Shown: positions 1-6,223, numbered from the stretch's first letter. The stretch is 6,685 nt of DNA from an uncultured Acetatifactor sp. (GCA_947644185.1 CANRZC010000128.1:1-6685), one strand, 5' to 3'. The notes: generated by a model from the sequence alone, not told the origin. Program-made: numbers and translations.

Positions 1-14
1 GTAACAAAAAATAG

Positions 15-33
15 GGTAGTATTTGACACTACC
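15..33. promoter_or_regulatory. Inverted repeat upstream of the MATE gene, candidate operator
   Basis: A perfect 6-bp inverted repeat, GGTAGT at 15-20 and ACTACC at 28-33, encloses 7 bases and ends 23 bp before the efflux-pump start codon. It overlaps a perfect -35-like TTGACA at 23-28, but no -10 lies 17 bp further on, so the true promoter may be upstream of the window. A dyad this close to a drug-efflux gene would suit a dimeric repressor of the TetR or MarR type. That role is inference, because no such regulator is in the window. The repeat is short and could be chance or a weak RNA hairpin. Confidence 0.35.
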
Positions 34-56
34 GAGACGGACACGGAGGGGTATTT

Positions 57-1385
57 ATGAAGATTCAATTATCAGACAGTTTTAACTATAAAAAACTATT
101 ACAGTTTACTTTTCCATCTATCATCATGATGATATTTACCTCTATCTATGGTGTGGTGGACGGTTTTTTTGTGTCAAACTTTGTGGGGAAGACGCCCTTT
201 GCGGCGGTGAACTTTATCATGCCGTTTTTGATGATTTTAGGCACAGTGGGATTTATGTTCGGCACTGGCGGCAGCGCGCTCATTGCCATTACCATGGGGA
301 CAGGAGATAAGGACAGGGCAAGGCGCCTGTTTTCTCTGTTTATCTATGTGTCTATACTCTGCGGTATCATCATTGGTGCGGTAGGCTTTCTGGTGCTACG
401 GCCGGTGGCAGCATGGCTTGGAGCAGAGGGAGAGATGCTGGACAACTGCGTGATATATGGCCGTGTGATTCTGGCAGCGCTTCCGGCGCTTATCTTGCAG
501 TACGAATTTCAGAGCTTTTTCATCACAGCGGAGAAGCCAAAATTGGGGCTGGCTGTGACGGTGGCAGCAGGCGTGACAAATATCATTCTGGACGCGCTGT
601 TGGTGGGTGTACTGCAGTTCGGGTTGACGGGGGCTGCAGTGGCCACGGCGTTTAGCCAGGCGGTGGGAGGCATTGTCCCGTTGATCTATTTTGCTCGGCC
701 CAACACTAGCCTACTGCGGCTCACCAGAACGAAGTTTGACGGTATGGCCCTGGTGAAGGCCTGTGTCAATGGCTCCTCTGAGCTAATGTCCAATATCTCC
801 ATGTCTGTGGTGGGCATGCTGTACAATGGCCAGCTGATGAAGTACGCAGGAGAAGATGGGGTAGCGGCATACGGTGTATTGATGTACGTCAATATGATAT
901 TTCTGGCGGCTTTTATCGGCTATTCTGTGGGTGTGGCTCCAGTCATTGGATATCATTATGGTGCTGGGAACCACCAGGAACTGAAAGGGCTGTTAAAGAA
1001 GAGTTTGGTGCTGATCGGCATTTTCTCTGTGGGAATGCTGATCTTGGCAGAGGGATTAGCTCGCCCTTTGGCGCTTATCTTCGTAGGCTATGACCGGGAG
1101 CTTCTGGATTTGACGCTGCGTGGATTTTTGATATATTCTTTTTCTTTCCTGTTTGCGGGGCTGGCTATTTATGGCTCATCCTTCTTTACTGCTCTGGGAA
1201 ACGGCCTGGTGTCAGCGCTGATCTCTTTCCTGCGCACATTGGTGTTCCAGGTGGCGGCTGTGCTGATCTTTCCCCTGATATGGGGGTTGGACGGCATCTG
1301 GTTCTCCATTGTGGCGGCGGAACTGGTGGCGGCTGCGGTGACGGTGCTGTTTTTGATTGGAATGCGGAAGAAATATCATTATTGA
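57..1385 (+). CDS. MATE family efflux transporter (MepA-like)
   Basis: This is a complete 442-residue multidrug and toxin extrusion protein of normal family length. It would sit in the cytoplasmic membrane and export cationic drugs or metabolites in exchange for Na+ or H+. About twelve hydrophobic segments form two lobes: roughly residues 16-36, 50-75, 93-115, 132-152, 164-184 and 190-211, then 240-257, 270-296, 315-335, 356-377, 388-406 and 412-435. Family-typical features are the first-helix aspartate D35, the GTGGS turn at 69-73, and N175/D179 in helix 5. The start is supported by GGAGG at 45-49, 7 bp before the ATG. It appears monocistronic and converges on the Uma2 gene with only 22 bp between stop codons. 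The clostridial style of the N-terminus points to the MepA-like subgroup. Substrate cannot be read from the sequence. Family assignment is firm; the subgroup is less so. Confidence 0.95.
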   Translation: MKIQLSDSFNYKKLLQFTFPSIIMMIFTSIYGVVDGFFVSNFVGKTPFAAVNFIMPFLMILGTVGFMFGTGGSALIAITMGTGDKDRARRLFSLFIYVSILCGIIIGAVGFLVLRPVAAWLGAEGEMLDNCVIYGRVILAALPALILQYEFQSFFITAEKPKLGLAVTVAAGVTNIILDALLVGVLQFGLTGAAVATAFSQAVGGIVPLIYFARPNTSLLRLTRTKFDGMALVKACVNGSSELMSNISMSVVGMLYNGQLMKYAGEDGVAAYGVLMYVNMIFLAAFIGYSVGVAPVIGYHYGAGNHQELKGLLKKSLVLIGIFSVGMLILAEGLARPLALIFVGYDRELLDLTLRGFLIYSFSFLFAGLAIYGSSFFTALGNGLVSALISFLRTLVFQVAAVLIFPLIWGLDGIWFSIVAAELVAAAVTVLFLIGMRKKYHY

Positions 1386-1395
1386 GAACAGGAGG

Positions 1396-1420
1396 CTGAC
1401 CGGTATGCTATTCCGGCCAG
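1396..1420. terminator. Imperfect hairpin between convergent genes
   Basis: CTGACCGG at 1396-1403 can pair with CCGGCCAG at 1413-1420 around a 9-base loop, with a single A-C mismatch in an 8-bp stem. It lies just after the MATE stop codon and overlaps the last codons of the convergent Uma2 gene. The position suits a bidirectional stop signal, but neither side has a clear T-run, so it would be a weak or factor-assisted terminator at best. Confidence 0.3.
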
Positions 1421-2133
1421 TCCTGAATCAGTGCGTCGATTTCATCAAGATCAATCTGCAGATCGCCGCCATAAAGGGCAAGCCCGGCGGTGCCTGTCAG
1501 GGGATAGATGCGGGGCAGGCAGTCGTCTGTGAAATCATAGGTGAGCAGCGTCCGCTTTTTCGGGTCGATGATCCAGTATTCCCTGACACCGGCATCGCTG
1601 TATTTCTGGAGTTTTTTGATGCTGTCCTTTCTCCGGGTAGAAAATGAAGAAGAGCATTCATGGGAGAGGATTTCCAGAATGAAGTCCGGCGCGCCCATGA
1701 TGCCCCAGCGCTTGATCTTATCCCTGTCGCAAAGAATGACCAAATCTGGCTGCACCATGGTCTTGTCGTCACAGTCCAGACGGACATTTAAAGGGGAGAG
1801 CAGGGGGATGCAGTTGCCCCCCTTCTTTTCGAAATAGGCATCCAGACGTGCAAAGACTTTGCCCGCAATCCTCTGATGGACAAAGCTAGGAGCCTCCATG
1901 ATGTATATGACACCATCAATAAGCTCTATCCGCTGATCCTTTGGCCATGCGTAATAATCCTCCACGGTATACTCCCCCTGCCGCTTCTGCAGCTTTGTAT
2001 CATGTGCGGCGGCATCCTCCCGGACGCAGTTGGGTAAATCTTCGTCAAATGGATATTCCACGGAAGAGGGCTTTTCTTTTGTGGGGGGATTCTCTTTTTC
2101 ATTCTGTAAGCGTTTCATTTCGTCTAGTGTCAT
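1408..2133 (-). CDS. Uma2 family endonuclease-like protein (DUF820, PD-(D/E)XK fold)
   Basis: This 241-residue protein has a Uma2 domain from about residue 52 to the end. Visible family hallmarks are RIELIDG (68-74), APSFVHQ (81-87), QPDLVILCD (128-136), APDFILEIL (148-156) and the very typical REYWIIDP (184-191). The likely nuclease residues are D130, E154 and K174; their assignment is inferred from the family pattern. The usual SPST after ExxS is missing: residues 157-166 read SHECSSSFST, about six longer than the second Uma2 copy in this window. Residues 1-50 are polar and charged (MTLDEMKR, then a Lys/Glu/Pro-rich stretch) with no recognisable domain. AAAGGAG at 2140-2146 lies 6 bp before the ATG and supports the start. 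It follows the XRE gene by 22 bp, so the two are probably co-transcribed. Uma2 proteins are predicted restriction-like endonucleases with poorly known biology; DNA cleavage here is not shown. Confidence 0.88.
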   Translation of the reverse strand: MTLDEMKRLQNEKENPPTKEKPSSVEYPFDEDLPNCVREDAAAHDTKLQKRQGEYTVEDYYAWPKDQRIELIDGVIYIMEAPSFVHQRIAGKVFARLDAYFEKKGGNCIPLLSPLNVRLDCDDKTMVQPDLVILCDRDKIKRWGIMGAPDFILEILSHECSSSFSTRRKDSIKKLQKYSDAGVREYWIIDPKKRTLLTYDFTDDCLPRIYPLTGTAGLALYGGDLQIDLDEIDALIQDWPE

Positions 2134-2155
2134 AATAGTCTCCTTTCAGCAGTGC

Positions 2156-2686
2156 CTATGCAGGCTCTTCCATTTTTCTCTGAAATCTCTCTGATTCAGA
2201 AAGAATTTCAGCATATTCAGCTACTTTACACCGTCCTTCCACATTGAGAGGCTCATAGGTTTTCTGATACCACTGGTAGCATTTTTCGGCGTATGCCATC
2301 AGATGGGCATAAGACTTATCTGTCCCCATGCATTCAATGGCTGCCAGAGGGATCCCAGACTGGTCTGTGCACAGGAAATCGTGGGGGGACTCTTTGGAGG
2401 AGCCCAAGGCAGACGCCATGGAACTGTCACTGTGGGCCTTTTCCTTTGAAAATGCATCCAGAAACCTGAGTACGGTCCGGTAGGATTCCTTTTCCGCAAA
2501 AAGGTATGCCACGGATACCTGGAAGTAATCGGCTATTTTTTGAATCATTTCTATGCTGGGATCACGCCTGCCGTTTTCCCAGTTGAAAATAGCGTTTTGT
2601 GTTACATGGAGCTCCCCTGCAAGGGCTGCCTGCGTCAGCCCCCGTTTGAGCCTTAAATTTTTTAATTCCTCCGGAAAATGGGACAT
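2156..2686 (-). CDS. XRE family helix-turn-helix transcriptional regulator
   Basis: This is a 176-residue cytoplasmic DNA-binding protein. A canonical Cro/CI-type HTH covers residues 7-64, with GLTQAALAGEL (16-26) as the first HTH helix and VTQNAIFNWENGRRDPS (28-44) as the recognition helix and following turn. The rest (about 70-176) is not a known sensor domain to me. It is partly helical, and its ending, LNVEGRCKVAEYAEIL (157-172), resembles the short helical tail of many clostridial XRE proteins. I place the start at the ATG at 2686 because GGAGG sits 8 bp upstream; the longer reading from TTG at 2710 would put that ribosome site inside the gene. It is first in an operon with the Uma2 gene and diverges from the SGNH hydrolase. 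It probably binds the intergenic region and regulates itself; that role is inference. Confidence 0.9.
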   Translation of the reverse strand: MSHFPEELKNLRLKRGLTQAALAGELHVTQNAIFNWENGRRDPSIEMIQKIADYFQVSVAYLFAEKESYRTVLRFLDAFSKEKAHSDSSMASALGSSKESPHDFLCTDQSGIPLAAIECMGTDKSYAHLMAYAEKCYQWYQKTYEPLNVEGRCKVAEYAEILSESERFQRKMEEPA

Positions 2687-2694
2687 TCTGTATA

Positions 2695-2699
2695 CCTCC
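2695..2699 (-). promoter_or_regulatory. Ribosome binding site fixing the XRE start
   Basis: On the minus strand GGAGG lies 8 bp upstream of the ATG at 2686. It falls inside the longer open frame that begins with TTG at 2710, which argues that the shorter 176-residue protein is the real one. Confidence 0.8.
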
Positions 2700-2731
2700 G
2701 AATATAGCAAAAAAGTGTGTGATATGATAAT

Positions 2732-2760
2732 ATTATAGCATAATGTGATTTTATCCGCAA
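2732..2760 (-). promoter_or_regulatory. Sigma-A type promoter of the XRE-Uma2 operon
   Basis: Read on the minus strand, a -35 TTGCGG (2760-2755) and a perfect -10 TATAAT (2737-2732) are separated by exactly 17 bp, and a TGC precedes the -10 as in extended -10 promoters. The ATG of the XRE gene follows 45 bp later. A perfect 10-bp palindrome, ATAATATTAT at 2727-2736, overlaps the -10, and TCACATT lies in the spacer, so the promoter could be blocked by a bound regulator. The -35 is poor (3 of 6). Confidence 0.7.
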
Positions 2761-2776
2761 CAAAAATTTATTTTTC

Positions 2777-2805
2777 TTGTATTGCCTGTCACATTGTTGT
2801 ATCAT
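2777..2805 (+). promoter_or_regulatory. Probable promoter of the SGNH hydrolase gene
   Basis: TTGTAT at 2777-2782 and TATCAT at 2800-2805 are 17 bp apart, ending 41 bp before the hydrolase ATG. The -10 matches consensus at 5 of 6 positions and the -35 at 3 of 6. Support comes from its alignment with the divergent XRE promoter: both carry TCACATT four bases before the -10. A direct repeat of GTATCA (2799-2804 and 2809-2814), one helical turn apart, overlaps and follows the -10. Confidence 0.5.
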
Positions 2806-2846
2806 AAAGTATCAAAACCCGCAGGGGCGGGGCAGGAGGTGCCAAT

Positions 2847-3917
2847 ATGAAGATTGGTGAGATCGACCGAAATCTGGCAGTACAGTCAAAGCTGGACATT
2901 AAGGGGCTTAAGTATCACAATGCCCTGGAGGATCCCTTTGACATCTATGGGCTATGCCAGCCCAAGGAGACAGGGCAGTACAGGCGTATGCCCAGGGAAG
3001 TGGCAGAGCGTGTGAGTAAGGGGGTTGCGGAGGTTAGCAGTTATATGTCAGGCGGGCGTATCCGCTTTCGGACAGATTCCCCTTATGTGGCGGTAAAGGC
3101 AAAGCTTACAGGGCAGTGCTTTCTGCCGCATATGCCTTTAACCGGCACCCATGGAATGGACCTGTATGTCTATGATGGTGTTGCGGATATCTTTCAGGGA
3201 ACCTTTGTGCCGCCCATGGAATCTCCAGAGGATTATGAGGCCGTGCTGTATGGGACAGATGCAAAAATGCGAGAGATAACGATTCATCTTCCCCTTTACA
3301 GCGGTATTGCGGAATTATATATCGGTCTGGACGAGAACGCAAGGGTAGAGCATGGAAGAAAGTACCGTGAGGTGAAGCCGGTTCTGTACTATGGATCGTC
3401 CATCACCCAGGGGGGCTGTGTGTCTAGGCCGGGCAACCATTATCCTGCAGTAATCGCCAGAGAGAATAATGTGGACTTTGTCTGCCTGGGCTTTTCAGGC
3501 AATGCACTGGGAGAGCCACAGATGGCAGAGTACCTGGCAGGGCTTGAGGCCAGCATATTTGTCTGTGATTATGACCACAACGCGCCGGATCCAGAGTATC
3601 TGGAGAATACACACGCTGCGCTTTATCAAAAATATCGTCAGGCAAATCCGAAGACGCCGGTGATCTTTGTGTCCAAACCGGATGGCTTGCTGTGGAATGA
3701 GATGGACATAAAACGCAGGGATGTGGTGTATCAGACCTACATAGAGGCTGTAAAGAGCGGCGATGAGAGAGTGTATTTCATAGATGGCTTTCAGCTTTTC
3801 ACGGGAAACAGGCGGTACGACTGTACAGTGGACGGGTGCCACCCCAATGATTTGGGCTTTGCCAGAATGGCAGAGGTGATCGGGGAAATGGTGCAGTATT
3901 GTCTGACTTTGATGTGA
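2847..3917 (+). CDS. SGNH/GDSL hydrolase with N-terminal GxDLY domain
   Basis: This 356-residue protein is probably a cytoplasmic esterase or acyl-transferring enzyme, since it has no signal peptide or membrane segment. The N-terminal beta-rich half contains GMDLY (103-107), the signature of the GxDLY domain that precedes SGNH folds in SsfX3-like proteins. The C-terminal half carries the SGNH blocks: YGSSITQG (182-189) with nucleophile S185; GFSGNA (215-220) with G218; CDYDHN (240-245) with N245; and DGCHPND (329-335) with D329 and H332 completing the triad. All catalytic positions are therefore intact. AGGAGGT at 2834-2840 lies 6 bp before the ATG. It is transcribed away from the XRE-Uma2 operon, with the response regulator 75 bp downstream in the same direction. 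The natural substrate is unknown; carbohydrate or small-molecule deacylation is a reasonable family-level guess. Confidence 0.9.
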   Translation: MKIGEIDRNLAVQSKLDIKGLKYHNALEDPFDIYGLCQPKETGQYRRMPREVAERVSKGVAEVSSYMSGGRIRFRTDSPYVAVKAKLTGQCFLPHMPLTGTHGMDLYVYDGVADIFQGTFVPPMESPEDYEAVLYGTDAKMREITIHLPLYSGIAELYIGLDENARVEHGRKYREVKPVLYYGSSITQGGCVSRPGNHYPAVIARENNVDFVCLGFSGNALGEPQMAEYLAGLEASIFVCDYDHNAPDPEYLENTHAALYQKYRQANPKTPVIFVSKPDGLLWNEMDIKRRDVVYQTYIEAVKSGDERVYFIDGFQLFTGNRRYDCTVDGCHPNDLGFARMAEVIGEMVQYCLTLM

Positions 3918-3953
3918 GAAGAGGTCAGTGGCTGTCCGCTTTCTGCTGTATAT

Positions 3954-3982
3954 GCCGCTGTGGGCGGCTGTCTTTCGGAAAG
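3954..3982 (+). other. Small hairpin and palindrome in the SGNH-to-response-regulator gap
   Basis: GCCGC (3954-3958) and GCGGC (3964-3968) form a perfect 5-bp stem with a 5-base loop. It is followed by TGTCTTT and then the near-palindrome CTTTC-G-GAAAG (3972-3982), which runs into the ribosome binding site of the response regulator. This could be a weak attenuator between the two genes or a regulator half-site, but both elements are short. No convincing promoter is visible in this 75-bp gap, so read-through from the hydrolase gene is likely. Confidence 0.3.
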
Positions 3983-3985
3983 GAG
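3981..3985 (+). promoter_or_regulatory. Ribosome binding site fixing the response-regulator start
   Basis: AGGAG lies 7 bp upstream of the ATG at 3993. An in-frame GTG at 3960 would add 11 residues (MGGCLSERSGP) that no OmpR-family receiver needs and would swallow this site, so the ATG is preferred. Confidence 0.8.
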
Positions 3986-3992
3986 TGGTCCG

Positions 3993-4721
3993 ATGAGGTA
4001 TGATTGCCTGATAGTAGATGATGAGAAGCTGCTTGCGGACAGCACCGCAGAGTATTTTAACCTCTTCGGCGTCAGCACTGCGGTGGCATACAGCGCAGGG
4101 GACTGCCGCGGATTTTTTGAGACAGATACAGCGGACCTTCTGCTACTGGATATCAATCTGGGAGATGGCAGTGGATTTGCATTGTGCAGGGAGCTGCGGG
4201 AGAGGACGGAAATCCCCATTCTCTTCCTCTCCGCCCGCAGCAGCGATGATGATAAAATCATGGCACTGCATATCGGTGGCGACGATTATGTACAGAAGCC
4301 CTACTCCCTGGGTGTTCTGCTGGCAAAAGTCCAGGCAGTGTTGAAGCGCTTCCGGCGACAGGAGGGATATTCCGGTGAGAAGAGTGACAGATACTGCTGT
4401 GACAGGCTGACAATTGACTTCGCCACCAGACAGGTGCTTGTGGAAGGAAAGTCTGTAAAGCTCACTGCCCTGGAATTTCGACTATTGTCCTATCTGGTGC
4501 AAAATGAGAACAGAGTAATATCAAAGCGAGAGCTGTTTGAAAGAGTCTGGGAGGATAAATTTACAGGTGATGGTACCCTGAATGTGCACATCAGGAGGCT
4601 GCGGGAGGCAATCGAGCGGGAGCCGGGAAACCCGGAGCACATCCTTACAGTGTGGGGGGATGGGTATAGGTTCTGCGGCTCTTTGCAGAAATACTTTTGT
4701 TCCATTTCCTCCAGAGAATAG
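3993..4721 (+). CDS. OmpR-family response regulator transcription factor
   Basis: This is a 242-residue two-domain regulator that is phosphorylated by the adjacent kinase and binds DNA. The receiver domain (about 1-120) begins IVDDE (7-11) with acidic-pocket D9/D10. It has phospho-acceptor D53 in LLLLDINLGDGSG, switch residue S80 in LFLSAR, and invariant K102 in VQKPYS. The C-terminal winged helix (about 137-230) shows LTALEFRLLSYL (157-168), the recognition-helix region TLNVHIRRLREAI (195-207) and the wing GDGYRF (222-227). All signature residues are present, so it should be active. The kinase gene follows after 9 bp, giving translational and transcriptional coupling. The last dozen residues (KYFCSISSRE) run past the usual winged-helix end. 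Its target is unknown; nearby candidates are its own operon and the decayed gene after the kinase. Confidence 0.95.
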   Translation: MRYDCLIVDDEKLLADSTAEYFNLFGVSTAVAYSAGDCRGFFETDTADLLLLDINLGDGSGFALCRELRERTEIPILFLSARSSDDDKIMALHIGGDDYVQKPYSLGVLLAKVQAVLKRFRRQEGYSGEKSDRYCCDRLTIDFATRQVLVEGKSVKLTALEFRLLSYLVQNENRVISKRELFERVWEDKFTGDGTLNVHIRRLREAIEREPGNPEHILTVWGDGYRFCGSLQKYFCSISSRE

Positions 4722-4730
4722 GGTAAGAGA

Positions 4731-6008
4731 ATGAAAAAGCGAGAATTTGTGATTGTGCAAACACTTATCCTTGCAGTGGAGGTGATGCTGCTTCTGGCGC
4801 TTCGGCTGCAGGATACGGACAAGCTTCAGGACGCTGTGGCAGTGAATGAGGTGTGGCAGTCTGTGCAAGCGGACTGGAACAGTCTGGAGATCCATAGAAA
4901 TAGGACGGATCTGTCCTATGTGGTGCTGGATGAGGAAGAGAATGTGCTCTACCGGACAGACAATGGCTTAAGTGAGAGTGTCAACAGGGCCATTACCCAC
5001 AGGGACACCATTTTAGATATTGTGAGAGAGGGGGCTGTGGTCGGCAGGCTCATTATCTTTAATAATAGCGAGAAAGTCATGGAAGGAAGGGTGCGAACCG
5101 TGACTTTGGCCGTGACGATTGCGCTGCTGCTCCAAGGAGGGCTCTGTATTGGGTATGGAGTCTATCTGGATCACAGAGTCATCAGGCCCTTTCGCCAGTT
5201 GAAGGACTTTGCCCGCAGAGTGGCAGGGGGAAATCTGGACATTCCACTGGAGATGGACAGGAAGAATTTGTTCGGTGCTTTCACAGAGAGCTTTGATATC
5301 CTGAGAGATGAGCTGAAAAAGGCCAGACTGGCCCAGGCAAAGGCCAACGCAGACAAAAAAGAGCTGGTGGCAAAGCTATCCCACGATATCAGAACACCAG
5401 TGGCCAGCATTAAGGCAGCCTCGGAGGTGGGAGCGGCCCTGGCCGAAAACCCTAAGATCAGAGAGAACTATGAGCAGATCATCCGCAAGGCAGACCAGAT
5501 AGATGCACTGGTGGCCAATCTCTTCACAGCAACGCTGGAGGAGCTGGAGCAGCTTACAGTATCGCCTGCAGATATGGAGAGTGGGGAGCTGGTGACAATG
5601 CTGGAGAGTGCGGACTATTTTGGCTGGGCTGAGATTTCTTCCATTCCTGCCTGCCTTTTGTATGCGGACAGACTCAGACTGCAGCAGGTATTCGACAATA
5701 TCTTCGCCAACTCTTATAAATATGGAAGAAGAGAGCCTTATGGGATTGGAAAAATCAATGTGACAGTGAAGCGGGAAAAGGAGAGCCTTGCTGTGTGCAT
5801 CGAGGACTATGGCGGGGGAGTGAGCCAGGAGGAGCTGCCTTTTTTAAAGGAGAAATTTAAGCGTGGAACCAATGCCCGAAACATGGAGGGTGCAGGTTTA
5901 GGCCTGTTCATTTCCGACTATTTTATGAGGGAGATGGGTGGGGAGCTTCTGGTGGAGAATGGGGAGAATGGACTGCGGGTGACCGTCTTGATTTGCCAGT
6001 GCAGGTAG
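4731..6008 (+). CDS. HAMP-domain sensor histidine kinase
   Basis: This 425-residue membrane kinase autophosphorylates and passes phosphate to the neighbouring response regulator. TM1 is about residues 6-25. An extracytoplasmic domain of about 95 residues (26-121) includes YVVLDEEENVLYRTDNG (63-79), reminiscent of PAS/Cache-like sensor folds. TM2 is about 122-146 and a HAMP linker about 147-198. The HisKA H-box SHDIRTP places the phospho-accepting histidine at H218. The ATPase domain has the N-box QQVFDNIFANSYKYG (N323, N327), G1 EDYGGG (D359) and G2 GAGLGLFI (387-394). All catalytic boxes are intact. The ribosome site is weak (AGGG at 4720-4723), consistent with coupling to the upstream gene, whose stop is 9 bp away. 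The ligand is unknown; kinases of this layout often respond to envelope stress or antimicrobial compounds, but nothing here proves that. Confidence 0.95.
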   Translation: MKKREFVIVQTLILAVEVMLLLALRLQDTDKLQDAVAVNEVWQSVQADWNSLEIHRNRTDLSYVVLDEEENVLYRTDNGLSESVNRAITHRDTILDIVREGAVVGRLIIFNNSEKVMEGRVRTVTLAVTIALLLQGGLCIGYGVYLDHRVIRPFRQLKDFARRVAGGNLDIPLEMDRKNLFGAFTESFDILRDELKKARLAQAKANADKKELVAKLSHDIRTPVASIKAASEVGAALAENPKIRENYEQIIRKADQIDALVANLFTATLEELEQLTVSPADMESGELVTMLESADYFGWAEISSIPACLLYADRLRLQQVFDNIFANSYKYGRREPYGIGKINVTVKREKESLAVCIEDYGGGVSQEELPFLKEKFKRGTNARNMEGAGLGLFISDYFMREMGGELLVENGENGLRVTVLICQCR

Positions 6009-6051
6009 AGAAATACAGCTTTCAAAATAAGTACGGAAGGATAAAAAAGAT

Positions 6052-6208
6052 ATGGTAAACTTAAAAGGGAAGAAGGTCTATTTATGTGTCATGTATATGG
6101 CTACCGCTTTTGTTATCCTATTTGCCGCTGTCGGAAGCTGAGCCAGAAAATGTTGCGGTTTTGGAGGGAGAGGCATGTCCTTTCAGGCTTTGTGTTCAGC
6201 TACAATGA
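6052..6208 (+). pseudogene. Frameshifted remnant of a membrane/exported protein gene
   Basis: An ATG at 6052, with GGAAGG at 6035-6040 eleven bases upstream, opens a frame of 29 codons ending in TGA at 6139-6141. Its product starts MVNLKGKKVYLCVMYM and continues into a hydrophobic run, like a signal anchor or signal peptide. The frame then breaks, but skipping one base near 6124 joins it to PLSEAEPENVAVLEGEACPF, a plausible exported-domain start, which ends at TGA 6206-6208. That fits the N-terminus of a protein that once followed the kinase gene and has lost frame and most of its length. I cannot name the family. It could instead be a real 29-residue membrane peptide, or chance. Only 15 bp separate it from the 3' end of the second Uma2 gene. 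Confidence 0.4.
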
Positions 6209-6223
6209 AGCTCCCCCATTCCT

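Noticed and set aside
23..51. Standard promoter from TTGACA at 23-28
   Set aside because: The bases 17 bp downstream (46-51) are the G-rich ribosome binding region and contain no -10-like sequence.
1357..1647. Plus-strand open frames across the Uma2 gene (1357-1647, 1541-1837, 1941-2135)
   Set aside because: They lie opposite a well-supported Uma2 gene, lack recognisable domains and are shadow frames.
2687..2710. Longer XRE start at TTG 2710 (8 extra residues)
   Set aside because: The GGAGG ribosome site lies within this extension and is ideally placed for the ATG at 2686.
1408..2760. Complete restriction-modification or classic toxin-antitoxin system
   Set aside because: No methyltransferase or recognised antitoxin is present. 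The XRE-Uma2 pair is only an architectural resemblance, so I report it as a candidate and not as a named system.
3106..3842. Minus-strand frames opposite the SGNH gene
   Set aside because: They have no domains, and all SGNH catalytic blocks are clearly encoded on the plus strand.
3960..3992. Longer response-regulator start at GTG 3960
   Set aside because: The extra residues are not part of a receiver domain, and AGGAG is well spaced for the ATG at 3993.
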